This document shows, one piece after another, positions 34,557 to 47,534 of a DNA stretch of 64,000 nucleotides; positions within the stretch are counted from its first letter, which is position 1; the number at the start of each line of letters is the position of its first letter. The notes beneath the pieces are model-generated. The model worked only from the letters and a program-made list of their open reading frames with translations, was not told the DNA's origin and did not search any database. The stretch is from Edolisoma coerulescens (lineage: Eukaryota; Chordata; Aves; Passeriformes; Campephagidae). The stretch is from the NCBI GenBank assembly GCA_013397115.1, contig VWZW01002671.1, positions 1 to 64,000 of the forward strand. Direction: 5' to 3'. Position numbers and translations under genes: made by a program.

Positions 34557-37202
34557 AAATATATACTCATATATACTGTAAGTATAGTTTTTGTGAGTTG
34601 TTTTATTCTGGGTTAGTTTATGATATGCTGTGCAACCTGGCTGCACAGTCGATAAAATAAATATAGGAAATAGATATAGGAACGTGTGATCAGATTTGGA
34701 AAGTGTTTAAACTGTAATCAGCCAAAGAAATATACAAGAAACTGTTGATCTGCAGTGTTGGGGGATATGATAAATTCAGAAGATATTGCAATGTATGTCG
34801 TTTGCAGGGCCTTTTTACTAAAAAAAAAATCTGTGTTTAGGGGTTTCAATGAAAACGGGAAAAATCAAGAGGTTCATTTTCAGCCATGTCACTAAACTAA
34901 CTGCAAGCAAATTGTCAGGCAAAACAACTTCTAATTATTGTCATTGTTTGAAATTACCTAGAATGAGAATGAAACATGAGAAAAGTCCTGCTTAAAGCCA
35001 AATTAACTCTAATGCCCAAATTTTATTTTTCCTGGTTTACATGAGCCAGTTTTCCCATAATAACAATCTTCTTGTGCCAGCAAAGACAGAAGAGCAAGAA
35101 ATGAGCATTGTTAAAGGTTAGTTTTGATCTCAGGACATAGCGACAACACAAAAATCCATTAATCACTGCAGAAAAAGAGGAGCACTCAGTACCAGAACAG
35201 CTTCTCCTCTGCAGTCTGCTGGGTCTGTTGGATCAACAGAATGTTATTGGATTGGGACATTTTGGGAGAGCTGGATGTGTTTAAAGATATGGCATTCTCC
35301 GCTGTGTTTGTGGGAGTAAGAGGACAATGTGCAGCTCTGAGTAGTTTCAGTTCCTTGAACTATAGTTTTGTCCACCCACAGACTGTTAAAAGACAATTTA
35401 GCAGATAAATGTGTGCTGCTTTTAAGAATAGTATTTATCCTTTTGGAATTTATTCACTGTCAAAAAGAGAATCCATAAGATTAAATGTGAGGCTGAAGAG
35501 AAAAAATAGTTGTCCCGCACTATTGTTGGGTTCTAGTAATGGGTTTATGGTCTAATAGCCTATTACTGCTTAATTTTTTACTTTTCTACTAATTAAAAAT
35601 CAAAAGCTTCTTCCTACATGAACTTACTCTACGGCCTCATGTAGATGAGGCTTGAAACTCAAAATATTTGTATACAACTATTATATTTCATTTCTATTGA
35701 ATTATATATATTTAATTACTAACTTATTTGTTTAATTTAATTTATTCTCATTCTGGAAAATATTTGGAAGGACCTTATTAAACCTGATTCCCTCAGGAAT
35801 CTGTGTTACTGACTAGGAACTCTGTTTCTCTGTTCATTGTCCCAGACATGTAGATGAATTTCTGACTCATATTCTTATGTTGGAAAAGGCACTTAGGCCG
35901 AAAATGTAAAACCTGAGGATCTTTTCTGAAACTTGAGTTCCAGAGTCAGTCCTTAAAAGGATGTAATTTAAAGCATTCTGTGTCTCAGAAATTCTGAGTG
36001 ACTTTATGTCCCCCAAAAAGTTGACAGAAGATTCAGTAACTGGCTGGGAAAACACAGCTTTGCACATGATTAACAGATCATAGCAAGTAAAACCTGGGAG
36101 TATTCCCATCTACTTATAATTGCTCTCAGCTGAATGTGATGCAGATGATTTTAGCTGTTATTTTTAATCAATGTTCTTAACAATCAGTTATTGTATTGTA
36201 ATACATGTCAGAGCCTGATCTGCAGTTTGAGACTTTTGTCCCCAGCACTGTGCAAAGTAACACAAAATTCCCGCACCTATAACTCAGAGTCTAAAGAGAA
36301 ATTATGCCTGAAAAAGGAGGCAGATTGATTAAACAATTTATTCTTTCTGTGTGCTTTCCAAGTAAGTAGATAAGCAGATAGTGGACAAGGTAGTTCAAGC
36401 CTTAATTACCATCTACAAACCCATTTTAGACAAAGACTACCAAAGAAAACCTTAGAAGGTTTTTCTGCTCTTTTCTTCAAACAGAAAAAATAAATTGATT
36501 TGAGCAGAAATAGTTTGGTTTCTTTATTTGAGAGTGTGGTCAAGTGGATTACTCATTGTTACAAAAGTAACATTTATGAACCATTGCCCACAATAAGCCA
36601 AGGTTTAGGCATAAACAACTGCCTTGGTTTATCAGTTACCATAGTTTGATAGTTATGGGCAACCATTGTTCACACGTACAAACTGGAGGAAAATAAATTA
36701 CAAACAAAGCTGGATATTATCCCTATTAATGTATCTTATGAGATGATTAGGCTCCCAGTGCTATTGACTAAATCTCTCAGGATTTTTCATTTTTGTGTGC
36801 ACAGCATGCACAATTTATCCCCTTTGCTGGTTTAATTACCTCTGGCTATGTTTACACTGACATTATTGTGAGATGATAGAAGAATAAAAGGCAGTGTCAA
36901 TTACTTTCAAAGACAATGGAGTTAATCTACGTGGATAATGGAAAAGGTGATTGAAAAATGCATTGTTCAGGAAAACAATTAGCACAGGCACCTTGAGCCC
37001 TAAGTGGGTTATCTTTTGCAAATCCTTGAGTCGTAGGAAGCAAACCAAGTTAACCCATCATTGTTTAGTTCAGCTCGGTTAGAGTCCAAAGTAATTGGGA
37101 AGAATATGCTTTCCATGAAGCAACATGGAACGCAAGCTGATACGAACTTCCAACTCTGCATCTCACCACGAGCAGAGAAAGAATCAGAAGGGCATGAATA
37201 TG
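34557..37202. other. About 2.6 kb of anonymous AT-rich DNA
   Basis: No gene was recognised. The stretch is notably AT-rich near 35560-35770. It contains a nested hairpin at 36584-36662, listed separately. Confidence 0.55.
36584..36662. repeat. Nested hairpin (imperfect palindrome)
   Basis: The outer arms TTGCCCA (36584-36590) and TGGGCAA (36656-36662) are exact reverse complements. An inner pair taagccaagg (36594-36603) and ccttggttta (36622-36631) pairs over 10 bases with one G-T pair. It may be a decayed palindromic transposon; no family was recognised. Confidence 0.5.
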
Positions 37203-37483
37203 GAATCATGGGATCATAGAATCATTGTGGCTGGAAAAGACCTCTAAGTCTGATCATTAATTTAACATTGTCAGGTCCACCACTGAGCTATGTCCCCAAG
37301 TGCTGCATCTACACATTTTTTGAACACTTCCAGGGGTGGTGAATCCACCACTTTTTTGGCAGTGTGTTCCAAAGTTCGACCATCTTTTCAGTGAAGAAAT
37401 TTTTCCTGATATCCAATCTAAACATTCCCTGGGGCAACTCAGGGCCACTTCCTTTTGTCCTGTTTCTTGTTACCTGGAAGAAG
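37203..37483 (-). mobile_element. CR1 LINE fragment, antisense ('gaggtcttttcc' subfamily)
   Basis: The blocks 'gggatcatagaatcattgtg', 'gctggaaaagacctctaagt', 'ctgagctatgtccccaagtg', 'ctgcatctacacattttttg', 'aacacttccaggggtggtga', 'atttttcctgatatccaatc' and 'ttgtcctgtttcttgttacc' are the reverse of a CR1 3' end. It is 281 bp long and 5'-truncated. Confidence 0.93.
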
Positions 37484-38022
37484 TATTATGGAAAGGGAGG
37501 TAAAACCCTGACCCTGTGTGAATTAGTTGAATGAAAATTGGTGTGCTTTCATTCCTCCCATAAAGCAGAATTCCTTCGAGTTTCTCTGAAACTTCCTGAT
37601 GGCAGCAAAGTCATGCAACTGCAGGACCTCTACTTTTATAGTGGAAAAAGCATCAAAGAGTTCTTTAGTGAAATATGAAAAACATGAGTGGAAATAAGAG
37701 TTGTCAGCTGGAACATCCCATGCTACAGTTCAGCTTGACCAGATGCAGAGCAGGCAGATCAGGGACGCAAAGCAGGTACAAAGGGAAGAGATGGTGACAC
37801 TCATTCCTGGTTCAGAAAAATACACTGGTCAAAAATTCAACAGGGATGTTGTGCAGAAGTTGCACATTCACTGAAAATAGAATATTTACCTGATCAATGC
37901 TATCTTCATCCTCTTGCCTTGTGACTTTTCCCTGTTATTTTTGTACCTGGTGGCCTGGCAGGAAAATCTTTGGGAGCATTTTATTACTCACATGAAATGC
38001 GTAGTTAGGCAAAATGAGACGA
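37484..38022. other. Anonymous DNA between two CR1 copies
   Basis: No gene or repeat was recognised in this roughly 540-bp gap. Confidence 0.5.
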
Positions 38023-38476
38023 GCATTCCAGGGAAGGGCAACGAAGCTGGTGAAGTGTCTAGAGGATAAGTCATATGAGGAGTGACTGAGGGAGCTGGGC
38101 AGGGTCAGCCTGGACAAAAGGAGGCTCAGAAAAGACCTTATTACTCTCTAAAACTCCCTAAAAGGTGATTTGAGCCAGGTGGGAGTCAGCCTCTTCTACC
38201 AGGGAATTAGTGACAGGACAGGAGGAAATGCCTCAAGCTGTGCTAGGGGAGGTTCAGGCTGGGGATCAGGAAGAATTTCTTCCTGGAAAGGGTGGTCAGG
38301 CATTGGAAGGGGCTGCCCAGGGAGGTGATGGAGTCCCCATCCCTGGAGGTGTTCAGGAAACAACTGGATGTGGCACTCAGTGCTCTGGTCTAGTTAACAA
38401 AGGTGGTGTTTAGTCAAAGGTTGGACTCAGTGATCTTGGAGGTCTTTTCCAGCCTAAATGACTCCGTGATTCTGTG
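38023..38476 (+). mobile_element. CR1 LINE fragment, sense
   Basis: A 450-bp copy with the blocks 'agggaagggcaacgaagctg', 'gtgaagtgtctagaggataa', 'gtcatatgaggagtgactga', 'gggagctgggcagggtcagc', 'gaaatgcctcaagctgtgct', 'gccagggaggtgatggagtc'-type text near 38315-38335, 'ccatccctggaggtgttcag' and the tail 'gactccgtgattctgtg'. It belongs to the 'gatcttggaggtcttttcc' type. The frame is broken. Confidence 0.94.
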
Positions 38477-41400
38477 AAAATAATAGACCTAAGATAATTT
38501 CATTTCACCATGTTTATGTAGATGAATATTCCTGCCCTAAAGACTACTTGGTTTTTAATTTGCTGCAAAGAATCAGGCTGCCCATCATCCTCCTGCTTGT
38601 CTGGGAAAATACTGTTAGTCGGAAGAAATCTAATTTCAGAGAGCATTAGGCTGCTAAACGTACTTATGTCTGCTCGTCAAGTTACACAGCTCTGCTGCAG
38701 GTTGCTATTTAATTCTGAATATTCCTTTCCTTTTTACAGATGACTGAGGAGAGACAAACACAACCTGCCACCAGAATCCTGTGCTGACAGGTGTTGTGTA
38801 CTGCAGGTTCATAACACAAGTGGAGGAAACTTCAGAGGAGGAACAGTTCTGAAGGCAGGAGGTGTGAATTACCACAGAAGTCAAAGTTTCTTCCTCTTTA
38901 GGGAACTGGTATCCACAGGGTCTGGTGGAGACTGATTCAACAGAGAGACATAACAGAAATGGAACATAAACACAGTGCAATACCAGCACCTCAGGCTGTG
39001 GTATAAAGGGAACTGGGGTAGTGAGTCCAAGAGCTCCAGAAGGGAGATATTCAAGTCACCGGGGCTAATCATAAATCTTGGACTAATTATGGAAACTATC
39101 ATCTCTACAAAGCACTATCCAGTTCAATATGGACATACTATTTTACTTAAACATCTTTACAACTTGTAGTTTTTTGAGACTTGCCTTTCATTTTTGGAAG
39201 CTTCACCTCTTGAGACCTAGACTCAGTATTTCCTCCACAGAGGAAAAATTATGCTCCATCACCTTACACTGTTATGTGGGAACAACAACTTAAGATGTTC
39301 CTCACCACACATTTAAAAAGTCACAAATACAACTGGTTTGTACAAGAAACATTTTGCACAAGTGTTGCCCCCCTCATGCTCTCGCATGGAGTTTGTCTAA
39401 AAGATGAGATACCCGAGGAGGGATCAGGCAGGTAAAATACTGATGCCAGGATTTGAGTCCCACGGAGTATTTCAGAGGTGGTAAATCTCCAGCTCAAGCA
39501 CATCCCATAATTAATTAATTTGTAATTACCACACACAGTGCTGTAACTGTGGAGGTAAAGTTGACAGGATGCACTTTGATGAACATAAACCTCCACTTTA
39601 GCACAGAGCACAGAATTTCAGACAGCCAAGAACAGGCGTAAATCAAGAACAGAAGACATAATTATTCCCTGAAATAAACAAATGAACAATATCAGAGCAA
39701 GACCTCTTTGCCAAATTAGAAGTGGAAATACTGACAGAACTGGAACGAGGTAAACATCTCTGTAGTCTAATACAAAACCAATCTCTATACTTTCTGCATT
39801 TTAGCTACAAAATAAAACCAGGACTTAGTTACATTAAAAGACTTTGCCATATATTTTATACCATGCATTAAGAAAATTTTTCACTGGAGGTTTTAAACAG
39901 CATATTAAAAAGTACTGAAATCATTCATACCAATTGGCTGTGGTATAATTGAGCTCTATAAAGATTATTGAAATACTTTTGCAACTATAAAAAGTCATAT
40001 AAATAATAAGGTGAAATAAATCCTCTTTTCACTTCCCACTCTAGAAGAAACAAACTTTTTGGCATTTGCTTCTGCATTTTTGCCAGCCAAAAGCATCAGT
40101 GCAAAGAGATAAAATGTCTAATTCTCTTTATTTCATTCTTTTGCAAAAGGAACAAACCAACATTTTTCCACATTTGTGCCTTCAAAATTCTCCACTTTCT
40201 GCTTGTTCCTTGCTAGAATTTGCTCCTTTGCATTCTCTCTTGAGGGGAACGGAGTGACTACATAAGAAAGTTTTTAGGGTTTTTTTGGTTGATTTTCAGG
40301 GGGTTTCTTTGGTTTGTTTGTTTGCTTGCTTTTTTTCATGGTGGTGGCTTTGATGCTATTGAAAAAGAACATGATCCAGATTCAGACCTGAAGGAAATTT
40401 GATCTGTCAAGGTATTCACCAGCCGATATTTTCATTTTGAGGTTGACAAGGCTGTGTAAGGTGTGAGCATGGGCTTGGCAGGAGACTCTTGGCTCCCCAA
40501 GGGACAGACTCATCCTTTCCCCTCACTCATGGCAAGGGCACCCAGTAACCTGAGGTATTGTGGGGCCAAAATATTTCCATAAATGACTCAGGTATCACCC
40601 ATAAATTACAATTACACCAGACAAACACACACACACCATAACAGAGGTTCTTACACTCACAAATAAAATGTCACAGTGGCCATGAGAATTCAATACAACA
40701 CCTAATGTGCTCCTGCAGTCCAGAGTATTTCATTTACCAGGCAATATATTCCCCAATTTATAACCAATCTGTCATGCACATGGATCAATACAAATCATGA
40801 AAACACACATACATTACACACTTCCCATAATTGAATTTTGTGCTCCCTGGACTCTCATTACCCTGCCACTGCTTCAAATGAATACCTCTTATTACCTTCA
40901 AGGTAAACATGTCAGGGACACCAGGCAGGTGCTGCACAACTTTCATGTACAGTCCAGTATCAACTTTCAGGAAGACCATGAAATGTGGAAAACCTAACTG
41001 CAATTTCCAAACTGTATCATGGATTTCTCCATGTATCCTGGCATATCAGGGAGAAAATGAACAAGCAGGTAATTTAAACTGAAATGGTCTTCAGTCCTAG
41101 AAGAACATAAGGACTTGCATGATAGCACTTGATGTCCCTTTGAGCCATACCTAACTGTGTCATGTCCATGTGAATGTGATAAGCATCTTTCAGTGCATAT
41201 CACATGCAGATGGATGTTATTCCTATCAGGCTGTCCATGTAGATCTTGGCTGGAAAGGAAATAGGTGTTCCTAAACTATCACAGGTTGTGAGCACGTCCA
41301 TCAAGATGTCTGGCATTTTGGCCAGATGAAAAGAGCTCAGAGCAACTCCCTAGTATGAAGTTTGACATTTTTGCAATTAAGTGAGAATATCTCAGTGGGA

Positions 41401-43216
41401 TTTTAGGCATGCATATGGATTTATTGAGAGTAAAAAGTATTCAGTTCTCTGTAACAGTAATTCAGATTTGAATTAACTTCCTTAATTCTGACTGCACTTT
41501 TGTTGGAATTGTAACTCTCTAAAATGTGATGCCTCTTTTGCTGTGAGGTAAAGGTGAGAGTAGATTTTAGCGTACACTTTTTTTCCTCACCTTGTTTCAT
41601 ACACAGAGAACAGGCTGAGATAACTGAAGGAAACTCCCACCCATTTTGAGGATCTCTTGTGCACTCAGACATTCCAGCTAAGAAGGACACCTCATATCAG
41701 AGGTGTCCTGTATGTGCTGGAAATTGAGAATGAAGCTGTTCTCTTCTTTTTAATTCTGGAAGAATTTAGCTACTCTATACATGACAGACATTTCCAGGTA
41801 TTTTATATATTCATGCTTTTTATCAAGTCTTGTTGAGGCTTTTCTCTTGATTACAGGGTTTTTTTCCAATCAGTTGTGTTGTATTTATTTATTTATTGCC
41901 TTAAAAATGCAAACTGTGCTTAAAAATCAGAGATATCAGAGCTCCTTCTGACAGGTTTACATGTAACATCTTTCATAAAACGATTACACAGCATCCGTGT
42001 GTATGTGGTTAGAAGCTGGTGCACAACACTGGATTGACAAGTGTGGAAATTGAATTTTTCTGTCTGAAACCAAATAAAGAGCATGCAGCAACAGCTGAGG
42101 CCTGTGTGCTACCCATATGGTGGTGTCTGGGGTTGTAACATGACGTTTTTGAGCTCAGCACATATTTTGTCTCCAATCCTTGCATTTCTTTTGGGCCATT
42201 TTTAAGTTCATCCCTTGGTTTTGCAGGTTCTCCTGCTCTGTAGCAGGAGACAAAAAAGATCAGACCTATCCACCCTAATTTAATGTATTCCCTTTATTTT
42301 TACCTTACAAGTGCTCTGTTGGAGAACTTGAAAAATAAAATAAAATCTTCCCTCATTCCCATGACTGTCATTGCCCCAGTCTGTCGCTGCAATGGTCATT
42401 TTTCAGTCCAATTCTGGGTCCCTTTTCTCTGTATTCTGTGAGAATTAAAGGCAACAGCATCTTAACTGCTGCTTTCAAAGGCTCCCAAAGACTATTCCCA
42501 ACATCCTTTTTGTTTTGTTTTTTTTTCCTAGAATGCAGTTTCAGTCTCTCTTAACAGTCTGGCAGAAGACAACTCATCTGCTTGGCAGAGTTCTACATCT
42601 TTGGGGAGGGATTCGTGAAAGCCTGTCTAAAGCAGCTTCTTTATTTACGTTTAAATCTTATTTTTGTTTAATCTGCCATGACGACCATTCGGGAAGAAAA
42701 CAAAATTCAGGAATTATCCCTAACTGCATTTTCTTAATGGTCCAGTAATGCTAATAGCAATAAGACATTAAAGTAAAGAGATTAAAACTCTGTTTGCTAG
42801 AGTTATTTTACTCATTCACATATTTGCTGTAGAATCCTTTACTGGTAACAGTCTAAGATATTTTAGATTTAACAACATTTAGAGGGAAACTTCTTAGTTG
42901 TCTCCTGCTGAGTATGTCTAAAAGGGCCTTGAGTTCAGCAGGTGCAATATTGAAATGAAATGGAAAAGAGAACTCATCTTCTTCTACCAAACAGGTTGGG
43001 AGATATGGGAACCCCTCTTCTAAATTAATTATTCTGAAAATCAAACCAAATCCAATCTTTGATCAACAGACATTTCTATTAGCATCAAGAGTTACGAGGT
43101 CCTTCTCAGCATGATCTTAGAACCCCTGTGCCTGTTTCCTGTCTCATTCATTTATGGATGCTCTCTGACTCGCACAAATCCCAGTCCAAATGAATCCTGG
43201 GACAGTAGAAACATGG
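38477..43216. other. About 4.7 kb without recognised repeats or genes
   Basis: This is the longest CR1-free stretch in the window. No exon was recognised. A pyrimidine tract plus AG near 38720-38740 and another near 42510-42531 resemble splice acceptors, but no coding frame follows. T/G-rich low complexity lies near 40275-40335 and a short ATTT run near 41883-41898. Confidence 0.5.
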
Positions 43217-43450
43217 CTTGGACCTCAAGAGATCTGCAGCCCAATCTCCTGAACATCACAACAGTGTGTTGAGCAGTAGATAAGGTCAGCTATCATTTTG
43301 CCTCACCACATCCTAAAATCCTCCATGGCTGAGATCCCACTAATTTCTGGATGATCTGTTTCAGAACCACACTAACCTCCCAGTGAAGTGTCTTCTCTTT
43401 TTTTTTCCCCTAATATAAAATCTGAATATGTTGAGCCCACCCTGAACTCC
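43217..43450 (-). mobile_element. Old CR1 LINE fragment, antisense
   Basis: A diverged CR1 of another subfamily is visible in reverse: 'cttggacctcaagagatctg', 'ggtcagctatcattttgcct', 'aaaatcctccatggctgaga' and 'tcccactaatttctggatga' (the 'ggagattccacaacctct' zone), then 'cctcccagtgaagtgtcttc' and 'cctaatataaaatctgaata'. The match is imperfect throughout, so age is high and the boundaries are loose. Confidence 0.6.
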
Positions 43451-44494
43451 TCATTAAATCAGAATTATTGGGTGCAAGGCTGAATCTCTTGAGAAGGAAA
43501 TGGCAATGCACACTTTGGCCATAGTAACCCAGAACTCACCGTGTATTGAATACTCATTCAAGAAGTAGGAGAGAGGAATTTTAGGATGTCCTTGGTTTCA
43601 GGTGTTTAAAACTCTAACATCCTAAGAGGATGGCTTGCCCTCCAGGCTAAACAATATTCTTGCAATTCAAAGCATTTCCAAGCAGGTTATTTGGCTGAGC
43701 TGGTTAAGTGAGGTCAGAAACAGGCAAATAAAAAGCAAATGCTGAATATGATTAATACTACCAAAAAAAAAAAAAAAAAAAAAGAAAAGATAGGAAAAAT
43801 ACCTAGAAAAGTACCAAAGAGTGTCCTGCTGCCAGAACTTCAGACTGTTTCTGTTTTGGGATTTTTTGTGGTTTTTTTATAGGAGCAGACCAAGTTTAAA
43901 TGCAAATGATCTCTGTTTTTTTATTATCTACACAAGGAGTCAAGGAGTCAAGTCACTGTAGCCACAGCCAAAGTGAAAAGTCGAATCTCTGATGTGATTT
44001 ACAGCTTAAAAACTCACGATAAAGGTGCTGCAGCCCTTCTAAAATTGATTGTGTGTCTGGGAGAGAAAGTAGCACCTCATTTGTCCTTGTTCATTTCAAT
44101 AAACTCAGAATTAGTCCCACAATTTGGGCTCAAATTTCAATGTGATCACTCATCATGCTTATGGCAGTAGTGGTTTGAGGGCATATTGGAACAGATCTGA
44201 TCAGATTACTCTGAAATTTCCATTATAAGCCCGTGAAACAGCTACATATTCATTTTGCTTTGCTTCCCAGACCCCTGGCTCACTGTGTAGGCAGCAGAGA
44301 GCAGGGGGGACTTTTAATGCAGTCAAGTTGACGGAATGAATCACAACAAGATAAAGTGTTTTTTAGGATTTGGGAGGTATTTTTTATGTGTTGTGACCTT
44401 GGCAGACCCAGGGGTGCTTGTGTGGGGCTGTGTTTGGATGAGGAACTTCGTAGGCCAATCCAATAAATGGTAGTTTTTCAAATCATATTTAATT
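43451..44494. other. Anonymous DNA
   Basis: No gene was recognised. A run of 21 A lies at 43763-43783, listed separately. Confidence 0.55.
43763..43783. repeat. Poly-A run (21 bases)
   Basis: An uninterrupted run of 21 A is followed by gaaaagata. No retroposed gene or SINE body was recognised upstream, so it is probably a simple homopolymer. Confidence 0.9.
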
Positions 44495-44600
44495 ATAGAA
44501 TCACAGAATGATTTGGGTTGGAAAGGACCTTAACATTAATCTCATTCCAACCCCACTGCCATGGCCAGGGAGTCCTTCCACTGGAGTCAGGTGCCTCACT
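44495..44600 (-). mobile_element. Short CR1 LINE 3' end, antisense
   Basis: 'tatagaatcacagaatgatt', 'tgggttggaaaggaccttaa', 'ccccactgccatggccaggg' and 'ccttccactggagtcaggtg' are the reverse of a CR1 3' terminus. About 105 bp remain. Confidence 0.92.
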
Positions 44601-44842
44601 GAGGGCAACATGGAATTGCACCCCCGAGATTGTTCTGGTCAGGAGACATAAACAAGACAACAGGATTTTATTGTTTTTTAATTTTTTTTTTCTTTCCTCA
44701 CACAAAGAAAGATTTCCTTCACTCTTGCAAATACAGCATCAGTGAATTTGGTCTCCTGACCAGACACAGGTATTTCCAGTTTGCCCTGCCTAAATTCTCT
44801 TTGAAATATCAAATAAATGTTATATTCTTTGGTCTTGACCTG

Positions 44843-44881
44843 TTGAGAAATATTGCACCACAATATTGAGAAATATTGCAC
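44843..44881. repeat. 16-bp direct duplication, period 23
   Basis: ttgagaaatattgcac occurs at 44843-44858 and again at 44866-44881, separated by cacaata. Confidence 0.95.
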
Positions 44882-45356
44882 GAAAACAACAAAGAGCCAG
44901 AAGAAGGCACACATTAAGGTCACAGGTGAAAAGTGAAGATCTGGAGCTGTAATCTTGAGGCTCCCTGCCTTTAGTAAAGACCCATGATAAGCTCAGCTAT
45001 CTGGACAGTCGGCAGAATTACCTTCACAGCCCAAGGAAAATCTATGAGCTGCAGAAAAATACCCAAACCAAGCCTAAAATGGAAAATAACTGCTTAGTTT
45101 CAGAATAAGGTAGGTAGCAACAGCTCAGACACCTACAAAAGGAAAATTTAGTGTTCTGATACTTACACTAATTAATTTACTTTCTTAAAGAGTTTTGTTT
45201 GATTTAATGCATGTAAGTGGTTATTAAAATGACCTAATTCACATATTTCTTAAACATTTTTATATGTTTTATGTTACCTTCTTGTGTGAGCATTTCTTAC
45301 TGGACAATATGGAACAACAAACTGTGTTTAAATATAGGGACTAAAGGAGCCACCAT
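44882..45356. other. Anonymous DNA
   Basis: No gene or repeat was recognised. Confidence 0.55.
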
Positions 45357-45680
45357 AATCATAGAATCACAGAATCATTTAGATTGGAAAAGACCTTTAA
45401 GATCAAGTCCAACCTTTAACCCAGCACCACCACATTTTCACCACTAAACCATGTCCTCAAGTGCCACATCTACACAGTTTTTAAATGCATCTAGGAATGG
45501 TGACTACATTGTCACTGTCATTGTCACCTGCCCTGTTCCAGTACTTTACAAACCTTTCTGTGATTTTTTTTTTTTACTAATATCTAATCTAAACCTCCAC
45601 TGGTGCAACCTGAGGACATTTTTTCTCTTCCTATTGCTGGTTTTCTGGGAGAAGAGACTGATCCTCCAGCTGGCTCCCAT
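45357..45680 (-). mobile_element. CR1 LINE fragment, antisense
   Basis: The blocks 'aatcatagaatcacagaatc', 'atttagattggaaaagacct', 'ttaagatcaagtccaacctt', 'accatgtcctcaagtgccac', 'taatatctaatctaaacctc' and 'cctattgctggttttctggg' give the reverse of a CR1 3' end of the 'ggacttgatctt' type. A 12-T run interrupts it near 45566. It is non-coding. Confidence 0.93.
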
Positions 45681-46716
45681 TGAGGTCTTTCCATTATGTT
45701 TCTAAAGACTGATCTTTAAAGAGAAACAAACTTAAATTTCAAACACTAACACAACAGAAAACATCTGGTCTTTGAAGAGCACATGATTTCAAAAATAGCA
45801 TTGCTCCTTGGTGTATGTGGACTTAAGAAAGACTGAAGAAACAGCTGTTAATAACAATATATCCTTTTCTTTCCCCTAAACATTTCCAATCAGTCATCAG
45901 TACTGAGAAAGGTTTCTCTCCAGCATCACCAAAATGTGGAATCCTACCCAAACAACTATGACTACTTTCTCAAATAAAACATTTCCTGTCTTCGTCATAT
46001 GTCCTTCACGAGACCTGACATAAATTAGGAGCATAAGGCTGCAGAAATTGTCACTGTCATCAAATCCAGACCCAACTATTGCAGACAACTGCCCCATAGG
46101 ACCCTGTTGGCAACTCTTCACTTTCTGTCTCAAGGCAGTCAGGTCTTTTTCTTCCATGCCTCTGATGAGAGGCTTTCCTAGAATTAACATGGACTGAACG
46201 TCACACGAGCTGAGAACAGCAAGATCCCTCCTGACATACAATCCCGACACAATCCTTGCTTCTGAATTTACTATTCCTTAACTTCTTTGGACGAGCAGAT
46301 TCCTGATCCCTTGAAGATCCCAGGGAATATGTGACCAGATGTTTTTAATCCCCTTTTTAAGCACTCCATGAACAAATCAAACTGCAAAACAAGCACCAGG
46401 TTCAGTGTGTCAACCTCTGGGACATGTTGAATGGTGCAACAGAAAACTTTAAAAAAACCCCATGACTTTCATGAAGATGTCCACTTTTGGTCACTGCTGC
46501 GTATAGTGAGAGAGTGGGACTTAAAAACATGGATTTGTACTTCCCACAGGCACAGCAAGGGGCTTCCTTTGTCTCCATTCTTTTTTGTGATATTTAAGTG
46601 GTTAAAGATGTACCAAATGCCCTAATTAAGAGGTTTTCCTAAGTCCAGACAAAAGCAATTTGAGCTTTCCATGGTGACAGTCCTTTTTTTAATACTCTTG
46701 TGTTTCCCTGTTATAT
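45681..46716. other. Anonymous DNA
   Basis: No gene was recognised. The 117-codon minus-strand frame at 45897-46250 has no domain that I recognise. Confidence 0.5.
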
Positions 46717-46825
46717 AGAAACACAGAATCCCAGAGTGGTTTGGGTAGGAGGAGACCTTAAGGATCATCTCATCTTTAAGGGTCAGGGAACACCTTCCTC
46801 TCAACCAGGTTGCTCAGAGCCCCAC
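46717..46825 (-). mobile_element. Short CR1 LINE 3' end, antisense
   Basis: 'agaaacacagaatcccagag', 'tggtttgggtaggaggagac', 'cttaaggatcatctcatctt' and 'caggttgctcagagccccac' mark the reverse of a CR1 3' end of about 110 bp. Confidence 0.9.
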
Positions 46826-47434
46826 GTGGTGGTTTATCACAGCAATGATATCTCACATCTGGGGATGTGAGACATGTCAGAATGCCAGGAGCTGTGGAAA
46901 ATATAAATAAAGTGAATTTCATATTAAAGTGCTTGAGTTTTGAATTTGGTTAATTGCTTTTAGAAACAGAAAACAGATGTATTTTCAGGTCTGTTTTCTC
47001 AGTGCTCATGCAGTGGTTGAGAGTATAATTGCAAAGAAGCAATTTTCTCAAGGAAAAAATTACACTACAATGGCAGTTTTTAGTGAAAGGCATGTTGAGG
47101 GATTTGCTTCAGTTCTACCTGATTTATTGCAGGAGAAGGAAATTTAAGTAATAGTTTTGGGGCTGAAGTGTCAAGCACACAGAGCAGTATTTCTCAGTCC
47201 TCATGATATCATATTTTATTATATGAAAAATTCCCAGCTTGCTCTGGGGATGCAGCAGGATCACGTAAAGAGGAAGATGCCACTGGGATTCACTGCAGCT
47301 TTTGAGGGAGGTAAAGTTTATTAGGAAAGGAACAATGGGAAATCTGACAGCGGCTTTCTTTCTAAGATATATTGTGTTTTACTCTTTGGTTGGTTGGTTT
47401 TTTTCTGGACAGGTTTTAGTTCAGTCGTGGTTAA
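46826..47434. other. Anonymous DNA
   Basis: No gene or repeat was recognised. Confidence 0.5.
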
Positions 47435-47534
47435 GGCAAGGAGTTGGACTCGATGATCCCTGTGAGTCACTTGGCACTGGTCTTATTCTGTGATTCTGTG
47501 ATTACATGAAATTAGGATATTCTATGATTCTGTG
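47435..47534 (+). mobile_element. Short CR1 LINE 3' end, sense, with a doubled tail
   Basis: 'gttggactcgatgatccctg' is a typical CR1 3' phrase. It is followed by three octamers (47485-47508), a 10-base interruption, and two more octamers (47519-47534), so the tail is longer than usual. Confidence 0.85.

Noticed and set aside
38720..38745. Pyrimidine tract plus CAG followed by ATGACTGAGG, resembling an exon start
   Set aside because: The frame that follows stops at once, and no other exon is recognisable.
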